The position numbers and the translations under genes are program-made. The notes under the pieces were generated by a model. That model did no database searches, had not been told where the DNA came from, and saw only the letters and a program-made list of their open reading frames with translations. This document shows, piece after piece, positions 6,209-13,442 of a stretch of 13,442 bases of DNA; position 1 is the stretch's first letter, and the number at the start of each line of letters is the position of its first letter. The stretch covers positions 1-13,442 of the forward strand of contig JAITOO010000016.1 of the NCBI GenBank assembly GCA_031289875.1. Direction: 5' to 3'. Source of the DNA: Flavobacteriaceae bacterium (GTDB taxonomy: Bacteria; Bacteroidota; Bacteroidia; Flavobacteriales; Weeksellaceae).

Positions 6209-8245
6209 ATGAGCAGATATACCATCACTACCGCATTGCCTTATGCCAACGGACCTTTGCACATCGGACATCTGGCAGGAGTTTATGTTCCCGCCGACGT
6301 TTTTGCACGGTTTTTACGACGTAAAGAACACGACGTTATCCTCATCGGAGGGTCGGACGAACATGGTATTCCTATCACCATTCGTGCTAAAAAAGAAGGA
6401 GTTACGCCTCAAGACGTAGTAGATAGATACCACGAAATGATGAAAAAAACCTTCAAAGAACTCGGAATTTCCTACGATAACTATTCTCGCACCACTCTTC
6501 CACTCCACACTCAAACCACGCAGGATTTTTTCCTGAAACTCTACAACGACGGCAAATTCATCGAAGAAGAAACCGAACAATATTACGACGAAAAAGCAGG
6601 AGAATTTCTTGCCGACCGATACATCGTTGGGACATGCCCAAAGTGCGGAAATACAAATGCTTACGGCGACCAGTGCGAAAAATGCGGCTCGACTTTAAGT
6701 CCTGACGAACTGATTGAGCCTCATTCCATGCTCAGCGGCGAAAAACCGATTTTGAAAAAAACCAAACACTGGTATCTGCCCTTGAACGATTATCAGGATT
6801 TCATCGCAGACTGGATTCTAAAAGGACACAAAAACGACTGGAAACCCAATGTTTACGGGCAAGTCAAATCTTGGCTGGACGACGGGCTGAAACCTCGCGC
6901 CATGACACGCGACTTGGACTGGGGCGTGCCTGTTCCGCTCGAAAGCGAAAGGGGGAAAGTACTGTATGTCTGGTTTGATGCGCCTATCGGCTATATTTCT
7001 TCCACTCAGGAATGGGCAGAAAAAAACGGCAAAGACTGGAGACCTTACTGGCAGGACGAAAACACCAAATTAGTGCATTTCATCGCCAAAGACAACATCG
7101 TGTTTCATTGCATCATTTTTCCTGCAATGCTCATGGCTCACGGCGGTTTCATCTTGCCCGACAATGTGCCTGCCAACGAATTTTTAAACCTCGAAAACGA
7201 CAAGATTTCCACTTCGCGGAATTGGGCGGTCTGGGCGCATGAATATTTGGAAGATTTTCCGGAAAAACAGGACACGCTGCGCTACGTTTTGCTCTCCAAC
7301 GCTCCTGAAACCAAAGATAACAACTTCACTTGGAGAGACTTCCAGACGAAAAACAACTCCGAATTGGTCGGGATTTTCGGTAATTTCATCAACCGAGTTG
7401 CCGTATTGATTCACAAATATTACGGCAGCGCAGTTCCTCAGTTGTCTAATGAATCTGACTATCCGGAACTCAAAGAATTATCTGCCTCAGCCAAAGAAAT
7501 TTCCAATTATTTATACAAATATGAATTTAGAAACGCACTCAACGCTTTGATGAATTTGGCAAGATTGGGAAATCAATTTTTGCAAACGCAAGAGCCTTGG
7601 AAAACCATTAAGGAACAGCCTGAAAAAGCGAAAGATGCACTGTTTGTTTCGGCGCAGATTGCGGCTTATTTGGCGGAACTGTCCGAGCCGTTCATTCCGT
7701 TCACTTCACAAAAAATCATGGAGGGACTGAATCTCTCCCGACATTCGTGGAACGAACTGGAAAACAATGCAATACTCCTTCTTTCGGGACATAAAATAAA
7801 TCAAATACCTTTGCTGTTTGAGAAAATTGAAGATGAAGCCATCAATCGCCAAATCAGCAAGCTGGAAGAATCTAAAAAGAAAAATACGATGACCGATATA
7901 ACCGTTGCGCCTCAAAAAGAGACGATTAGCTACGACGATTTTACAAAAATTGATTTGCGGGTTGGGACGATTTTGGAAGCCAAAAAAGTGGAAAAAGCCG
8001 ACAAACTGCTTCAATTTAAAATAGATACCGGCATTGATGTCCGCACAATTGTTTCAGGAATTGCCCAAAGTTTCTCACCCGAAGAATTGGTGGGCAAGCA
8101 GGTTACTGTGCTGCTGAATCTTGCTCCGAGAAAAATCAAAGGCATTGAAAGTCAGGGAATGCTGCTGCTGACACAAAAACCCGACGGCAAGTTTTCTTTC
8201 ATAACGCCTGACAATGAAATAGATAACGGAACGGAAATCAATTAA
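6209..8245 (+). CDS. metG: Methionyl-tRNA synthetase with C-terminal tRNA-binding domain
   Basis: This cytoplasmic enzyme charges initiator and elongator tRNA-Met with methionine, using ATP. The 678-residue protein is full length for the class with an appended tRNA-binding domain. The catalytic Rossmann core has the HIGH motif at 18-21 (PLHIGHLAG). A zinc-type knuckle has four cysteines: C143, C146, C156 and C159 (CPKCG and CEKCG). The KMSKS counterpart is KISTS at 332-336, followed by RNWAVW; loss of the second lysine is common in this enzyme. An anticodon-binding helical region follows. The last 106 residues (from about 573, ISYDDFTKIDLRVGTI) form the EMAP-II/Trbp111-like OB fold that dimerises and grips tRNA. 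I chose the ATG at 6209 (MSRYTITTALPYANG) because the upstream TTG at 6182 lies within the promoter element. Confidence 0.97.
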   Translation: MSRYTITTALPYANGPLHIGHLAGVYVPADVFARFLRRKEHDVILIGGSDEHGIPITIRAKKEGVTPQDVVDRYHEMMKKTFKELGISYDNYSRTTLPLHTQTTQDFFLKLYNDGKFIEEETEQYYDEKAGEFLADRYIVGTCPKCGNTNAYGDQCEKCGSTLSPDELIEPHSMLSGEKPILKKTKHWYLPLNDYQDFIADWILKGHKNDWKPNVYGQVKSWLDDGLKPRAMTRDLDWGVPVPLESERGKVLYVWFDAPIGYISSTQEWAEKNGKDWRPYWQDENTKLVHFIAKDNIVFHCIIFPAMLMAHGGFILPDNVPANEFLNLENDKISTSRNWAVWAHEYLEDFPEKQDTLRYVLLSNAPETKDNNFTWRDFQTKNNSELVGIFGNFINRVAVLIHKYYGSAVPQLSNESDYPELKELSASAKEISNYLYKYEFRNALNALMNLARLGNQFLQTQEPWKTIKEQPEKAKDALFVSAQIAAYLAELSEPFIPFTSQKIMEGLNLSRHSWNELENNAILLLSGHKINQIPLLFEKIEDEAINRQISKLEESKKKNTMTDITVAPQKETISYDDFTKIDLRVGTILEAKKVEKADKLLQFKIDTGIDVRTIVSGIAQSFSPEELVGKQVTVLLNLAPRKIKGIESQGMLLLTQKPDGKFSFITPDNEIDNGTEIN

Positions 8246-8306
8246 TGTATCCATGTGCCTATCAATCTCACCAATCAACAAGTCAATAAAAATCGTAAAT
8301 TAATCC

Positions 8307-8684
8307 ATGAAACAAATCTTATTAATCGGACTGGGAGGAGCGCTGGGGTCAATCGCAAGGCATCTTGCCTCTTCTTTCACGGCAAAACAGTTTTCAGGTT
8401 TGTTTCCGCTGCCCATTTTTCTCGTAAACATCACAGGCTGTGTGCTTATCGGTTTGTTTTTGGGACTTTTTGAGCAGAAGCAAATCATCAGTTCGGAAAT
8501 GAAAATATTCTTGGTAACGGGGTTCTGCGGCGGTTATACTACTTTCTCTACTTTCTCGTCCGAGAACTTACAACTTCTGCAAAACGGAAATTTCCTCACG
8601 CTTTTCGCCTACATTTTTTTGAGCGTTGCCGCAGGAATCTTGGGCGTGTGGCTTGGATTCAGAATGGCAAATCTGATTCATTAA
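8307..8684 (+). CDS. crcB: Fluoride efflux channel CrcB/FluC
   Basis: This 125-residue membrane protein belongs to the CrcB/Fluc family, which forms dual-topology dimeric channels that let fluoride leave the cytoplasm. The family hallmarks are present in order. GGALGSIARH is in the first helix, and FLVNITGCVLIG in the second carries the pore asparagine. The third region holds GFCGGYTTFSTFSSE with the phenylalanine-box FSTFS. Four hydrophobic segments are evident. It lies 61 bp after metG in the same direction, with no convincing promoter between, so read-through from metG is plausible. I looked for a fluoride riboswitch in the gap and saw none. It is a single gene, so it would act as a homodimer unless a second copy exists elsewhere. 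Confidence 0.95.
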   Translation: MKQILLIGLGGALGSIARHLASSFTAKQFSGLFPLPIFLVNITGCVLIGLFLGLFEQKQIISSEMKIFLVTGFCGGYTTFSTFSSENLQLLQNGNFLTLFAYIFLSVAAGILGVWLGFRMANLIH

Positions 8685-8687
8685 GAT

Positions 8688-8709
8688 AATTAAATGATTT
8701 AATTTTTCT
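8688..8709. terminator. Possible terminator between convergent crcB and the GSCFA gene
   Basis: AATTAAAT (8688-8695) and ATTTAATT (8697-8704) are perfect inverted copies around one base, so the real hairpin would have a loop of three or more. On the plus strand a T-rich tail follows (TTTTTCT, 8703-8709), starting in the stem. It lies in the 34-bp gap between two converging genes, the right place for a shared terminator, but the stem has no G-C pairs. Confidence 0.35.
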
Positions 8710-8718
8710 AATTCCTGC

Positions 8719-9717
8719 TTAATAAGATTCCTGCATTCGTTTTCGAAGTTCCAGAAATTCTTCGCGGAAACAGCCTTGCGGCAACTGCGGCTCGACCTCC
8801 TGAATATCTTTTACGAGGCTGTACAAAAATTTCTTATGAGCAATTGTATTGATATGCAATATTTTATGATTTAATGATTGATTGATTTTTTCCACTTTTT
8901 GCATCAAAGGCAACGCTTTCTGAGAAATATACGCTGTTTTGAATTTTTTCCAGATATAATTAATAGCCAAATCGTTAGGATGAACCAAATCTTCTTTGTA
9001 AAATCGATAATCGCGCAAATCGTCCATGACAAATTCATAGACAGGAAAATACTCACAATTAGCAAGATACGAGTCTATTGCGGAATGTATTGCGCACAGC
9101 AGGCGGGCTTTGCTCAAATTATTTTCTACGATTCCGTCTTTGGCATGGCGCACAGGACTCAGCGTAAACACGATTTTCAAGCCTTTTTTCCCGATGTCGG
9201 TCAGCATTTCCACGATATTTTTCAGAGAAGTTTTGATTTGATGTTCTTGCAACAAGTATTTGGTAAACTGATGATTGGAAATTTTATGACAGTTGGCAAC
9301 AATCAGGTCATATTGACGAAGCCGATAGACAAATGCCGTTCCGAGCGTGATGACAACCATATCTGCCTCTCGCAAAAAAGAATGCGCCTCTTTTAAATTC
9401 TTGTTGATGTGGAAAAGAATTTTCTCTAACGATGTGTCGCTGAACGAACTGTGATGGTCCCAACTGATGAAAAGTTCTTCATTTTTGTAAATTTCCGAAG
9501 CCTGATATTCTTCCTGAGAATAAATCCTCATTAAAGCGTTTTCGATAGCAATCGGGTGGAACAGTACGCCAAAAGGGTTATTAAGAACGGAAAATTTGCG
9601 CTCTGATAATTTGTCTGAAATTTCCGTTGCAAAACACGACCCGATGGTGAATATTCGGTTCGAATAGTCCAATTTTACGGAAGGAGACTCGTATGACAGT
9701 TCTGTGCGGAAGTTCAT
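8719..9717 (-). CDS. GSCFA domain-containing protein
   Basis: This 332-residue protein belongs to the GSCFA family, named for a motif present at residues 26-30 (FTIGSCFATEI). Other conserved blocks are seen: NNPFGVLFHP (47-55), ITLGTAFVYR (near 123-132), a SPVRHAKDGIVENNLSKA block (187-204) and a C-terminal DLVHPNDLAINYIW block (243-256). A serine after a glycine near the N-terminus, plus an Asp-x-x-His-Pro near the end (D243, H246), recalls SGNH/GDSL hydrolases. That relationship is an inference, and the substrate is unknown. No signal peptide is seen, so it is probably cytoplasmic. It follows the polyprenyl synthase gene by 53 bp on the same strand but has its own promoter-like element. The start is supported by that element and by normal family length. 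Confidence 0.9.
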   Translation of the reverse strand: MNFRTELSYESPSVKLDYSNRIFTIGSCFATEISDKLSERKFSVLNNPFGVLFHPIAIENALMRIYSQEEYQASEIYKNEELFISWDHHSSFSDTSLEKILFHINKNLKEAHSFLREADMVVITLGTAFVYRLRQYDLIVANCHKISNHQFTKYLLQEHQIKTSLKNIVEMLTDIGKKGLKIVFTLSPVRHAKDGIVENNLSKARLLCAIHSAIDSYLANCEYFPVYEFVMDDLRDYRFYKEDLVHPNDLAINYIWKKFKTAYISQKALPLMQKVEKINQSLNHKILHINTIAHKKFLYSLVKDIQEVEPQLPQGCFREEFLELRKRMQESY

Positions 9718-9739
9718 TTTACCGATGTGGTGATTTTTG

Positions 9740-9747
9740 CAAAGATA
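9740..9747 (-). promoter_or_regulatory. -7 element of the GSCFA gene promoter
   Basis: The minus strand reads TATCTTTG, a perfect TAnnTTTG match, 22 bp before the ATG at 9717. I see no TTG at the usual spacing. It suggests that the GSCFA gene can be transcribed independently of the upstream prenyl synthase gene. Confidence 0.45.
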
Positions 9748-9770
9748 TGAAAGTTTATCCTCATAGTTTA

Positions 9771-10742
9771 TTAACTTTCTCTAACCAACAGATAATCTGC
9801 AAGTTCGTATAGTGGCTGTTTTTTTTCTTTCGGCAGGGAGATTTTTCCCAAAAACTCCAAAGCCGTTTCGTGATGTTTTTGTACGAGTTTCATACATTTT
9901 TCTCCGACACTTAATTCATTGAAAATCTGCGTAACATGCCGCAATTTTTCTTCATCTCCGCTATTTTCTCCGAACCAGTATTCCAACTCTTTTTTTTGCT
10001 GATTATCAGCGTTTTGAAACGCTAAAATATACAGAATCGTCTTTTTGTTTTCGTAAATATCTCCGCCTGTTTTTTTACCTACAACTTCCTGATTTCCATA
10101 TAAATCCAAATAATCGTCGCGCAACTGAAAGGCAATTCCCAAATGTTTTCCAAATTCATACATATTTTCAGCATTTTGCGATTCTACATTTGCTATCAAC
10201 GCCCCCAATTTCAGCGCACAAGCAACCAAAACAGCGGTTTTTCCTGTAATCATTTTTAGATATTGCTCATAATCAACTTCTTTCTGCGTTTCAAAATTCA
10301 TATCGTACTGCTGTCCATCGCACAATTTTTCTGCCGTTTCAGAAAACAAATGCACGCACTTTTTAAACAAATCAGGAGGCAAATCCTCAAACATTCTGTA
10401 AGACTGCACCAACAGGGCGTCTCCTGAAAGAATTGCCGTATTCACGCCGTATTTTACATGGACAGTCTCTTTCCCCCTGCGAAGCGACGCTTTGTCCATA
10501 ATATCGTCGTGCATCAAGGAAAAATTATGAAAAAATTCCAGCGCCAATGCGGGTTTTAGCGCATCTTTAAGGTTTCCGTCAAACAAATCGCAAGCCATCA
10601 AAACCATAACGGGACGAAGCCGTTTTCCTCCTAAATGGAGGATGTAATTCATTGGCTCGTAAAGTTCCGTCAGTTCGTTTGTAAATATATCTTTTTCAGT
10701 AACCTGGCTGATTAAATTCTGATATTTTTTAAAAAAAATCAT
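9771..10742 (-). CDS. Polyprenyl (isoprenyl) diphosphate synthase
   Basis: This soluble enzyme condenses isopentenyl diphosphate onto an allylic diphosphate in trans, feeding quinone, carotenoid or related isoprenoid synthesis. The 323-residue protein has all five family regions. These include GGKRLRP (38-44), the first aspartate-rich motif DDIMD (79-83) followed by the arginines of LRRG, GDALL near 107-111, a KT pair at 168-169, and the second aspartate-rich motif QLRDDYLD (206-213). GGDIYENKKT lies downstream. A phenylalanine five residues before the first motif (F74) is the feature linked to short products (C15-C20) in some enzymes. This is weak evidence, so I assign no product length or symbol. 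I chose the ATG at 10742: a perfect -7 element lies 17 bp upstream, and the frame extending to 10793 would run through that promoter. Confidence 0.93.
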   Translation of the reverse strand: MIFFKKYQNLISQVTEKDIFTNELTELYEPMNYILHLGGKRLRPVMVLMACDLFDGNLKDALKPALALEFFHNFSLMHDDIMDKASLRRGKETVHVKYGVNTAILSGDALLVQSYRMFEDLPPDLFKKCVHLFSETAEKLCDGQQYDMNFETQKEVDYEQYLKMITGKTAVLVACALKLGALIANVESQNAENMYEFGKHLGIAFQLRDDYLDLYGNQEVVGKKTGGDIYENKKTILYILAFQNADNQQKKELEYWFGENSGDEEKLRHVTQIFNELSVGEKCMKLVQKHHETALEFLGKISLPKEKKQPLYELADYLLVRES

Positions 10743-10758
10743 GCTTGGTAAATTTAGA

Positions 10759-10766
10759 CAAAGGTA
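10759..10766 (-). promoter_or_regulatory. -7 element of the polyprenyl synthase promoter
   Basis: The minus strand reads TACCTTTG, a perfect TAnnTTTG match. Transcription would start near 10753, giving a leader of about 11 bases before the ATG at 10742. The nearest suitable TTG is 24 bases upstream, longer than usual. The element decides the start codon of the gene. Confidence 0.5.
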
Positions 10767-11115
10767 ACAATTTTCTTTATCGAGTACAGGCAAAATATAG
10801 AGAATAAGAAAAAACGGTTTTGCAAATCAACTTTTTATAAAATATTTTTTTTTGCAGATTTAAAAAACAAAATGAATCCCCGCAAAGCAACCTAAAAAAA
10901 ACCCGAAAGGTGTAAATAACGCAAAGTCTCATTAAAGTTTTGACTGTACGTTTTTCTACCCAAAAAATCATATAATCAGTTAAAGTTAAGTCGTTTATTT
11001 GAATTTCATGTAAACTCGGCTATTTTAATGTTTTCCAAATAGTTAAACCTTAACTTAGGTAGAATGGCGGATATTATTTTTATTTAAATTTCCGATTTAG
11101 GAATACAAGTTACTG
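10767..11115. other. Non-coding stretch, no gene seen
   Basis: These 349 bp between two minus-strand genes hold no credible coding frame. They are AT-rich, with poly-T/poly-A runs around 10840-10850. The one structure noted is AGTTAA (11041-11046) facing TTAACT (11050-11055) around three bases, a 6-bp stem about 60 bp past the stop of the DUF4139 gene. It has no run of T after it on the minus strand, so I do not call it a terminator. Another AGTTAA copy lies near 10979. No tRNA or known regulatory RNA was recognised. Confidence 0.5.
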
Positions 11116-12750
11116 CTACAAATTCTCTATCGTTTTGTCTTTGGGCGAACGCACCTTGTAACTGAACCGTACTTTTCGGCTTTCGTTCGAGGAAAGTTTC
11201 ATCTGCCATGTGAGGAAACCGCTTTCTTTGTTCACATTTGCCTTGCCGTCTTCCAAAAGTTCTATCGTAATTTCTTTGTCGGTAGAAAGCGGATACTGGT
11301 CTTTAAGCGTTAGATTTACAGCGTCTTTCTTATTGTTCCTGACTGTGATTTCGTAAGTAAAAATCTGTTCCTTATAGGAAGAGAAAAATTTCGTCCCCGA
11401 TTTGTCGGCGATTTTTTCGCGTTTAATGGAAATACGTTTGTCTTTTCCCATGCCGAGCCGAAGTGTGTCGGCAGTTTCGTTGGGATTGACGAGTGTTTTG
11501 CCTACATACATGTTTTCAAAAACGATGTTTGCTTCGCCTTTCAGCAGGCTGTATTGGGAATAATTTGTAATTTCCGCCGTCAAGTAGGCTTCGGAATCAA
11601 GTTTTGGAACGGCGTAATATTTGTAGGTTGCCGGAATTTTCAAATCTTTGAGCGCAACGCTGTGCTGTTTTCCGTTGGAAAGAATATCGTAGGGAATATC
11701 AATATCAAAAGTAATATTTAGTTGATTATCAGAAATTATAGTGTAATCGCTGACTCCTGATTTTTTCATAACCGGCATTATGCCTGTGCTATCTTTTCTT
11801 TTAACTGCATAGCCCATCGCTACTTCAGCCATTGGTACTTCATCATACAATATTTGTTTTTTATCACTATTCGTCGCATAAGGGATGTAATATCTTAGAA
11901 ACCAACGGTCTAATTCAGGAACTTGGTTATTTTGGTTCGGCGTTCCGCTGGACAAAGAGAGTTTTATTTTTTTCCAGTCAATGCCTGTATTTTGCACTAC
12001 GGTCGCCTTGTAGAGCAGGTTCACGGGCAATGAAATATTGTCGGCGCGCAGGTCATAGAAAGGAAACCACGTGGCGCCGCCGCTTAGATAACTGATTTGC
12101 AACGGAACAATTCCCGCTTTTTCGTTCATAATTTGTAAAATCAATTTTCCCTGAGAAATATTTTCTGCTTTGCTTTCGTTGATGGAAAGTTTTGAATTTA
12201 ATTTGTCTAACAAATCTCGCAGTTTTGTGTCTTTTTCAGAAAGAGTTAAAAGATTATTGCTCAATTCGGTACGTTTAGTTTTGTAATAATCTACCATTTT
12301 TGTCAAATCCAAAATGTTCAATCCGGAATTTGCGCCGTACACCTGCTGATTTTTGTCTAAAAGTTCTATCGTTTTATTTACGGAATTTTTTTCGTTGCTG
12401 AGTTGAGACAACTGATTGTTAATCAATTTAATACTGTCTCTTACGCTTTTCAGCGCAGGCGACTGATTGTTCTTGTCGTATTCCGAAATATAATCATTCG
12501 TAAACTGCACCGAAAGCACCGTAACGGACGGCGGCGCACCTACCAATACCGTAGATTCGTTGATCCTTTCCGATACATTTTTAATGACGATTTCGGAATT
12601 ACCGGCAGGCAGCGTAACATTCACAGATTGAGAAATTTCCGCCGAATTGAAATAGACGGTTGCGGCATCGGTTTTTGCCGTTGCGAAAACGGGTTTCTGC
12701 GCAAAAATTATTGCAGGAAACAAAAAACAAAGAAAAAATTGAGGTTTCAT
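11116..12750 (-). CDS. Exported DUF4140/DUF4139 domain protein (mucoidy inhibitor MuiA-like)
   Basis: This 544-residue protein has a signal peptide (MKPQFFLCFLFPAIIFAQ, residues 1-18) and is therefore exported. An N-terminal DUF4140 region (about 28-125) contains VYFNSAEISQSVNVTLPAG and the VLSVQF stretch typical of the family. A coiled coil rich in Asn, Lys, Leu and Ser follows (about 95-200). The DUF4139 region runs from about 210 to the C-terminus, with LQISYLSGGATWFPFYDLRA and VVQNTGIDWKKIKLSLSSGTP as recognisable blocks, and beta-sandwich-like strands after them. Such proteins are widespread in Bacteroidota and are labelled mucoidy inhibitor MuiA-like, but their biochemical role is not known. 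I chose the ATG at 12750; the frame continues to a TTG at 12759, which only puts three residues before the signal. It is divergent from the dehydrogenase gene. Confidence 0.9.
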   Translation of the reverse strand: MKPQFFLCFLFPAIIFAQKPVFATAKTDAATVYFNSAEISQSVNVTLPAGNSEIVIKNVSERINESTVLVGAPPSVTVLSVQFTNDYISEYDKNNQSPALKSVRDSIKLINNQLSQLSNEKNSVNKTIELLDKNQQVYGANSGLNILDLTKMVDYYKTKRTELSNNLLTLSEKDTKLRDLLDKLNSKLSINESKAENISQGKLILQIMNEKAGIVPLQISYLSGGATWFPFYDLRADNISLPVNLLYKATVVQNTGIDWKKIKLSLSSGTPNQNNQVPELDRWFLRYYIPYATNSDKKQILYDEVPMAEVAMGYAVKRKDSTGIMPVMKKSGVSDYTIISDNQLNITFDIDIPYDILSNGKQHSVALKDLKIPATYKYYAVPKLDSEAYLTAEITNYSQYSLLKGEANIVFENMYVGKTLVNPNETADTLRLGMGKDKRISIKREKIADKSGTKFFSSYKEQIFTYEITVRNNKKDAVNLTLKDQYPLSTDKEITIELLEDGKANVNKESGFLTWQMKLSSNESRKVRFSYKVRSPKDKTIENL

Positions 12751-12770
12751 CTTGAACAATATTTAAAATT

Positions 12771-12778
12771 CAAATTTA
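12771..12778 (-). promoter_or_regulatory. -7 element of the DUF4139 gene promoter
   Basis: The minus strand reads TAAATTTG, a perfect TAnnTTTG match, 21 bp before the ATG at 12750. At 19 bases upstream the trinucleotide is CTG rather than TTG, a near match. It faces away from the dehydrogenase promoter in the same 83-bp gap. Confidence 0.5.
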
Positions 12779-12811
12779 TGAATTAATTTCTGAACAGCAG
12801 GAAATACTTCG

Positions 12812-12819
12812 TACCTTTA
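12812..12819 (+). promoter_or_regulatory. -7 element of the dehydrogenase promoter
   Basis: TACCTTTA matches TAnnTTTG except for the last base and lies 14 bp before the ATG at 12834. No TTG is present at the normal spacing. The position fits the short leaders typical of this region. Confidence 0.4.
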
Positions 12820-12833
12820 CTAAAAAACAAAAA

Positions 12834-13442
12834 ATGAATATTCAGAAAACAGCGCTGATTACAGGCGCAACCTCAGGGATAGGCAGAGCCACAGCCCGAA
12901 TATTTGCCGAAAACGGGATCAGCCTCGTGTTATGCGGACGCAGGCAGGAACGGTTGGACGAACTGAAAAACGAACTCGAAAAAAAAGTAAAAATCACTAC
13001 GCTCCGCTTTGACGTAGGCAATCGCAAATCGGTTTTCTCCGCCGTAGAAAGTCTTTCGGACGAATGGAGAAAATCTATCCATATTTTAATCAACAATGCC
13101 GGCAATGCACACGGTTTAGCCCCTTTTCAAGAGGCTGATTTAGATGACTTTGATGCAATGATTAATTCCAACATCAAAGGGCTTTTGTACGTTTCAAAAG
13201 CAGTTATTCCTCTGTTAATCAGCAATAAAAACGGACACATTGTCAATCTCAGTTCCATTGCGGGCAAGGAAACCTATCCGAACGGCTCTGTTTATTGCGC
13301 CACAAAACATGCGGTAGAGGCAATCAGTCAAGGAATGAGAATGGATTTGCTCCCCTGCGGGATTAAGGTTACGAATGTCGCACCCGGTGCGGTGGAAACG
13401 GAATTTTCCTTAGTCCGCTTCAAAGGAGACCAAAATCGCTCA
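12834..13442 (+). CDS. Short-chain dehydrogenase/reductase (SDR), 3' end outside the window
   Basis: This is the first 203 residues of a classical SDR oxidoreductase; the usual length is about 250, and the window ends before the stop. The nucleotide-binding motif TGATSGIG is at 10-17, with CGRRQERL after the second strand (34-41). The arginines there favour NADP over NAD. FDV at 59-61 and NNAG at 87-90 are present. The catalytic set is complete: N113, S141, Y154 and K158 (YCATK). The PGAVETEF block (184-191) follows. It resembles YdfG-like enzymes that oxidise hydroxy acids such as serine or 3-hydroxypropionate, but substrate cannot be set from this sequence. The ATG at 12834 starts directly before the first beta strand. 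It is divergent from the DUF4139 gene. Confidence 0.93.
   Translation, partial: MNIQKTALITGATSGIGRATARIFAENGISLVLCGRRQERLDELKNELEKKVKITTLRFDVGNRKSVFSAVESLSDEWRKSIHILINNAGNAHGLAPFQEADLDDFDAMINSNIKGLLYVSKAVIPLLISNKNGHIVNLSSIAGKETYPNGSVYCATKHAVEAISQGMRMDLLPCGIKVTNVAPGAVETEFSLVRFKGDQNRS

Noticed and set aside
8246..8306. Possible fluoride riboswitch before crcB
   Set aside because: The 61-bp gap after metG is too short for a full leader with its own promoter, and I found no paired elements typical of the crcB motif RNA.
8878..9396. Plus-strand open frame of 172 codons opposite the GSCFA gene
   Set aside because: It is antisense to a gene with strong family motifs; no start context or domain supports it.

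Overview
The window looks like chromosome from a flavobacterium of the Chryseobacterium/Weeksellaceae type (phylum Bacteroidota). This rests on gene content (DUF4294, GSCFA, the CCC-motif membrane protein with DUF2752, a secreted VGINT-type protein), on A-rich start regions without Shine-Dalgarno sequences, and on repeated matches to the Bacteroidota promoter (TTG near -33, TAnnTTTG near -7) just upstream of genes. The genus is an inference from gene style, not from a search.

Layout. 12-692 (-): exported DUF4294 protein. 693-1101: non-coding, with a mosaic of degenerate palindromic repeats and a well-formed promoter overlapped by two perfect palindromes. 1102-4045 (+): a compact marR-tolC-emrA-like efflux operon whose inner-membrane pump gene is absent. 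4046-4445: a headless Y-family DNA polymerase remnant on the minus strand, then a very AT-rich stretch carrying a promoter. 4446-5111 (+): small secreted protein of unknown function. 5341-6112 (+): two-gene unit of a CD225/dispanin-like CCC-motif membrane protein and a DUF2752 membrane protein. 6209-8684 (+): metG and a fluoride channel gene (crcB/fluC). 8719-10742 (-): polyprenyl diphosphate synthase followed by a GSCFA-domain protein. 10743-11115: non-coding. 11116-12750 (-): exported DUF4140/DUF4139 protein. 12834-13442 (+): short-chain dehydrogenase cut by the window edge, divergent from the DUF4139 gene.

How the parts work together. metG, the prenyl synthase and the fluoride channel are housekeeping. 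The efflux operon is probably autoregulated by its MarR repressor through the palindromes at its promoter, and needs an inner-membrane partner from elsewhere in the genome. The 4.05-5.34 kb stretch is the accessory-looking part: gene remnant, AT-rich DNA and an orphan secreted gene.

No tRNA, rRNA, CRISPR array, insertion sequence or phage gene was seen. The least understood parts are the dispanin-like/DUF2752 pair, the secreted VGINT protein and the pump-less efflux operon. None can be called a new system from sequence alone.
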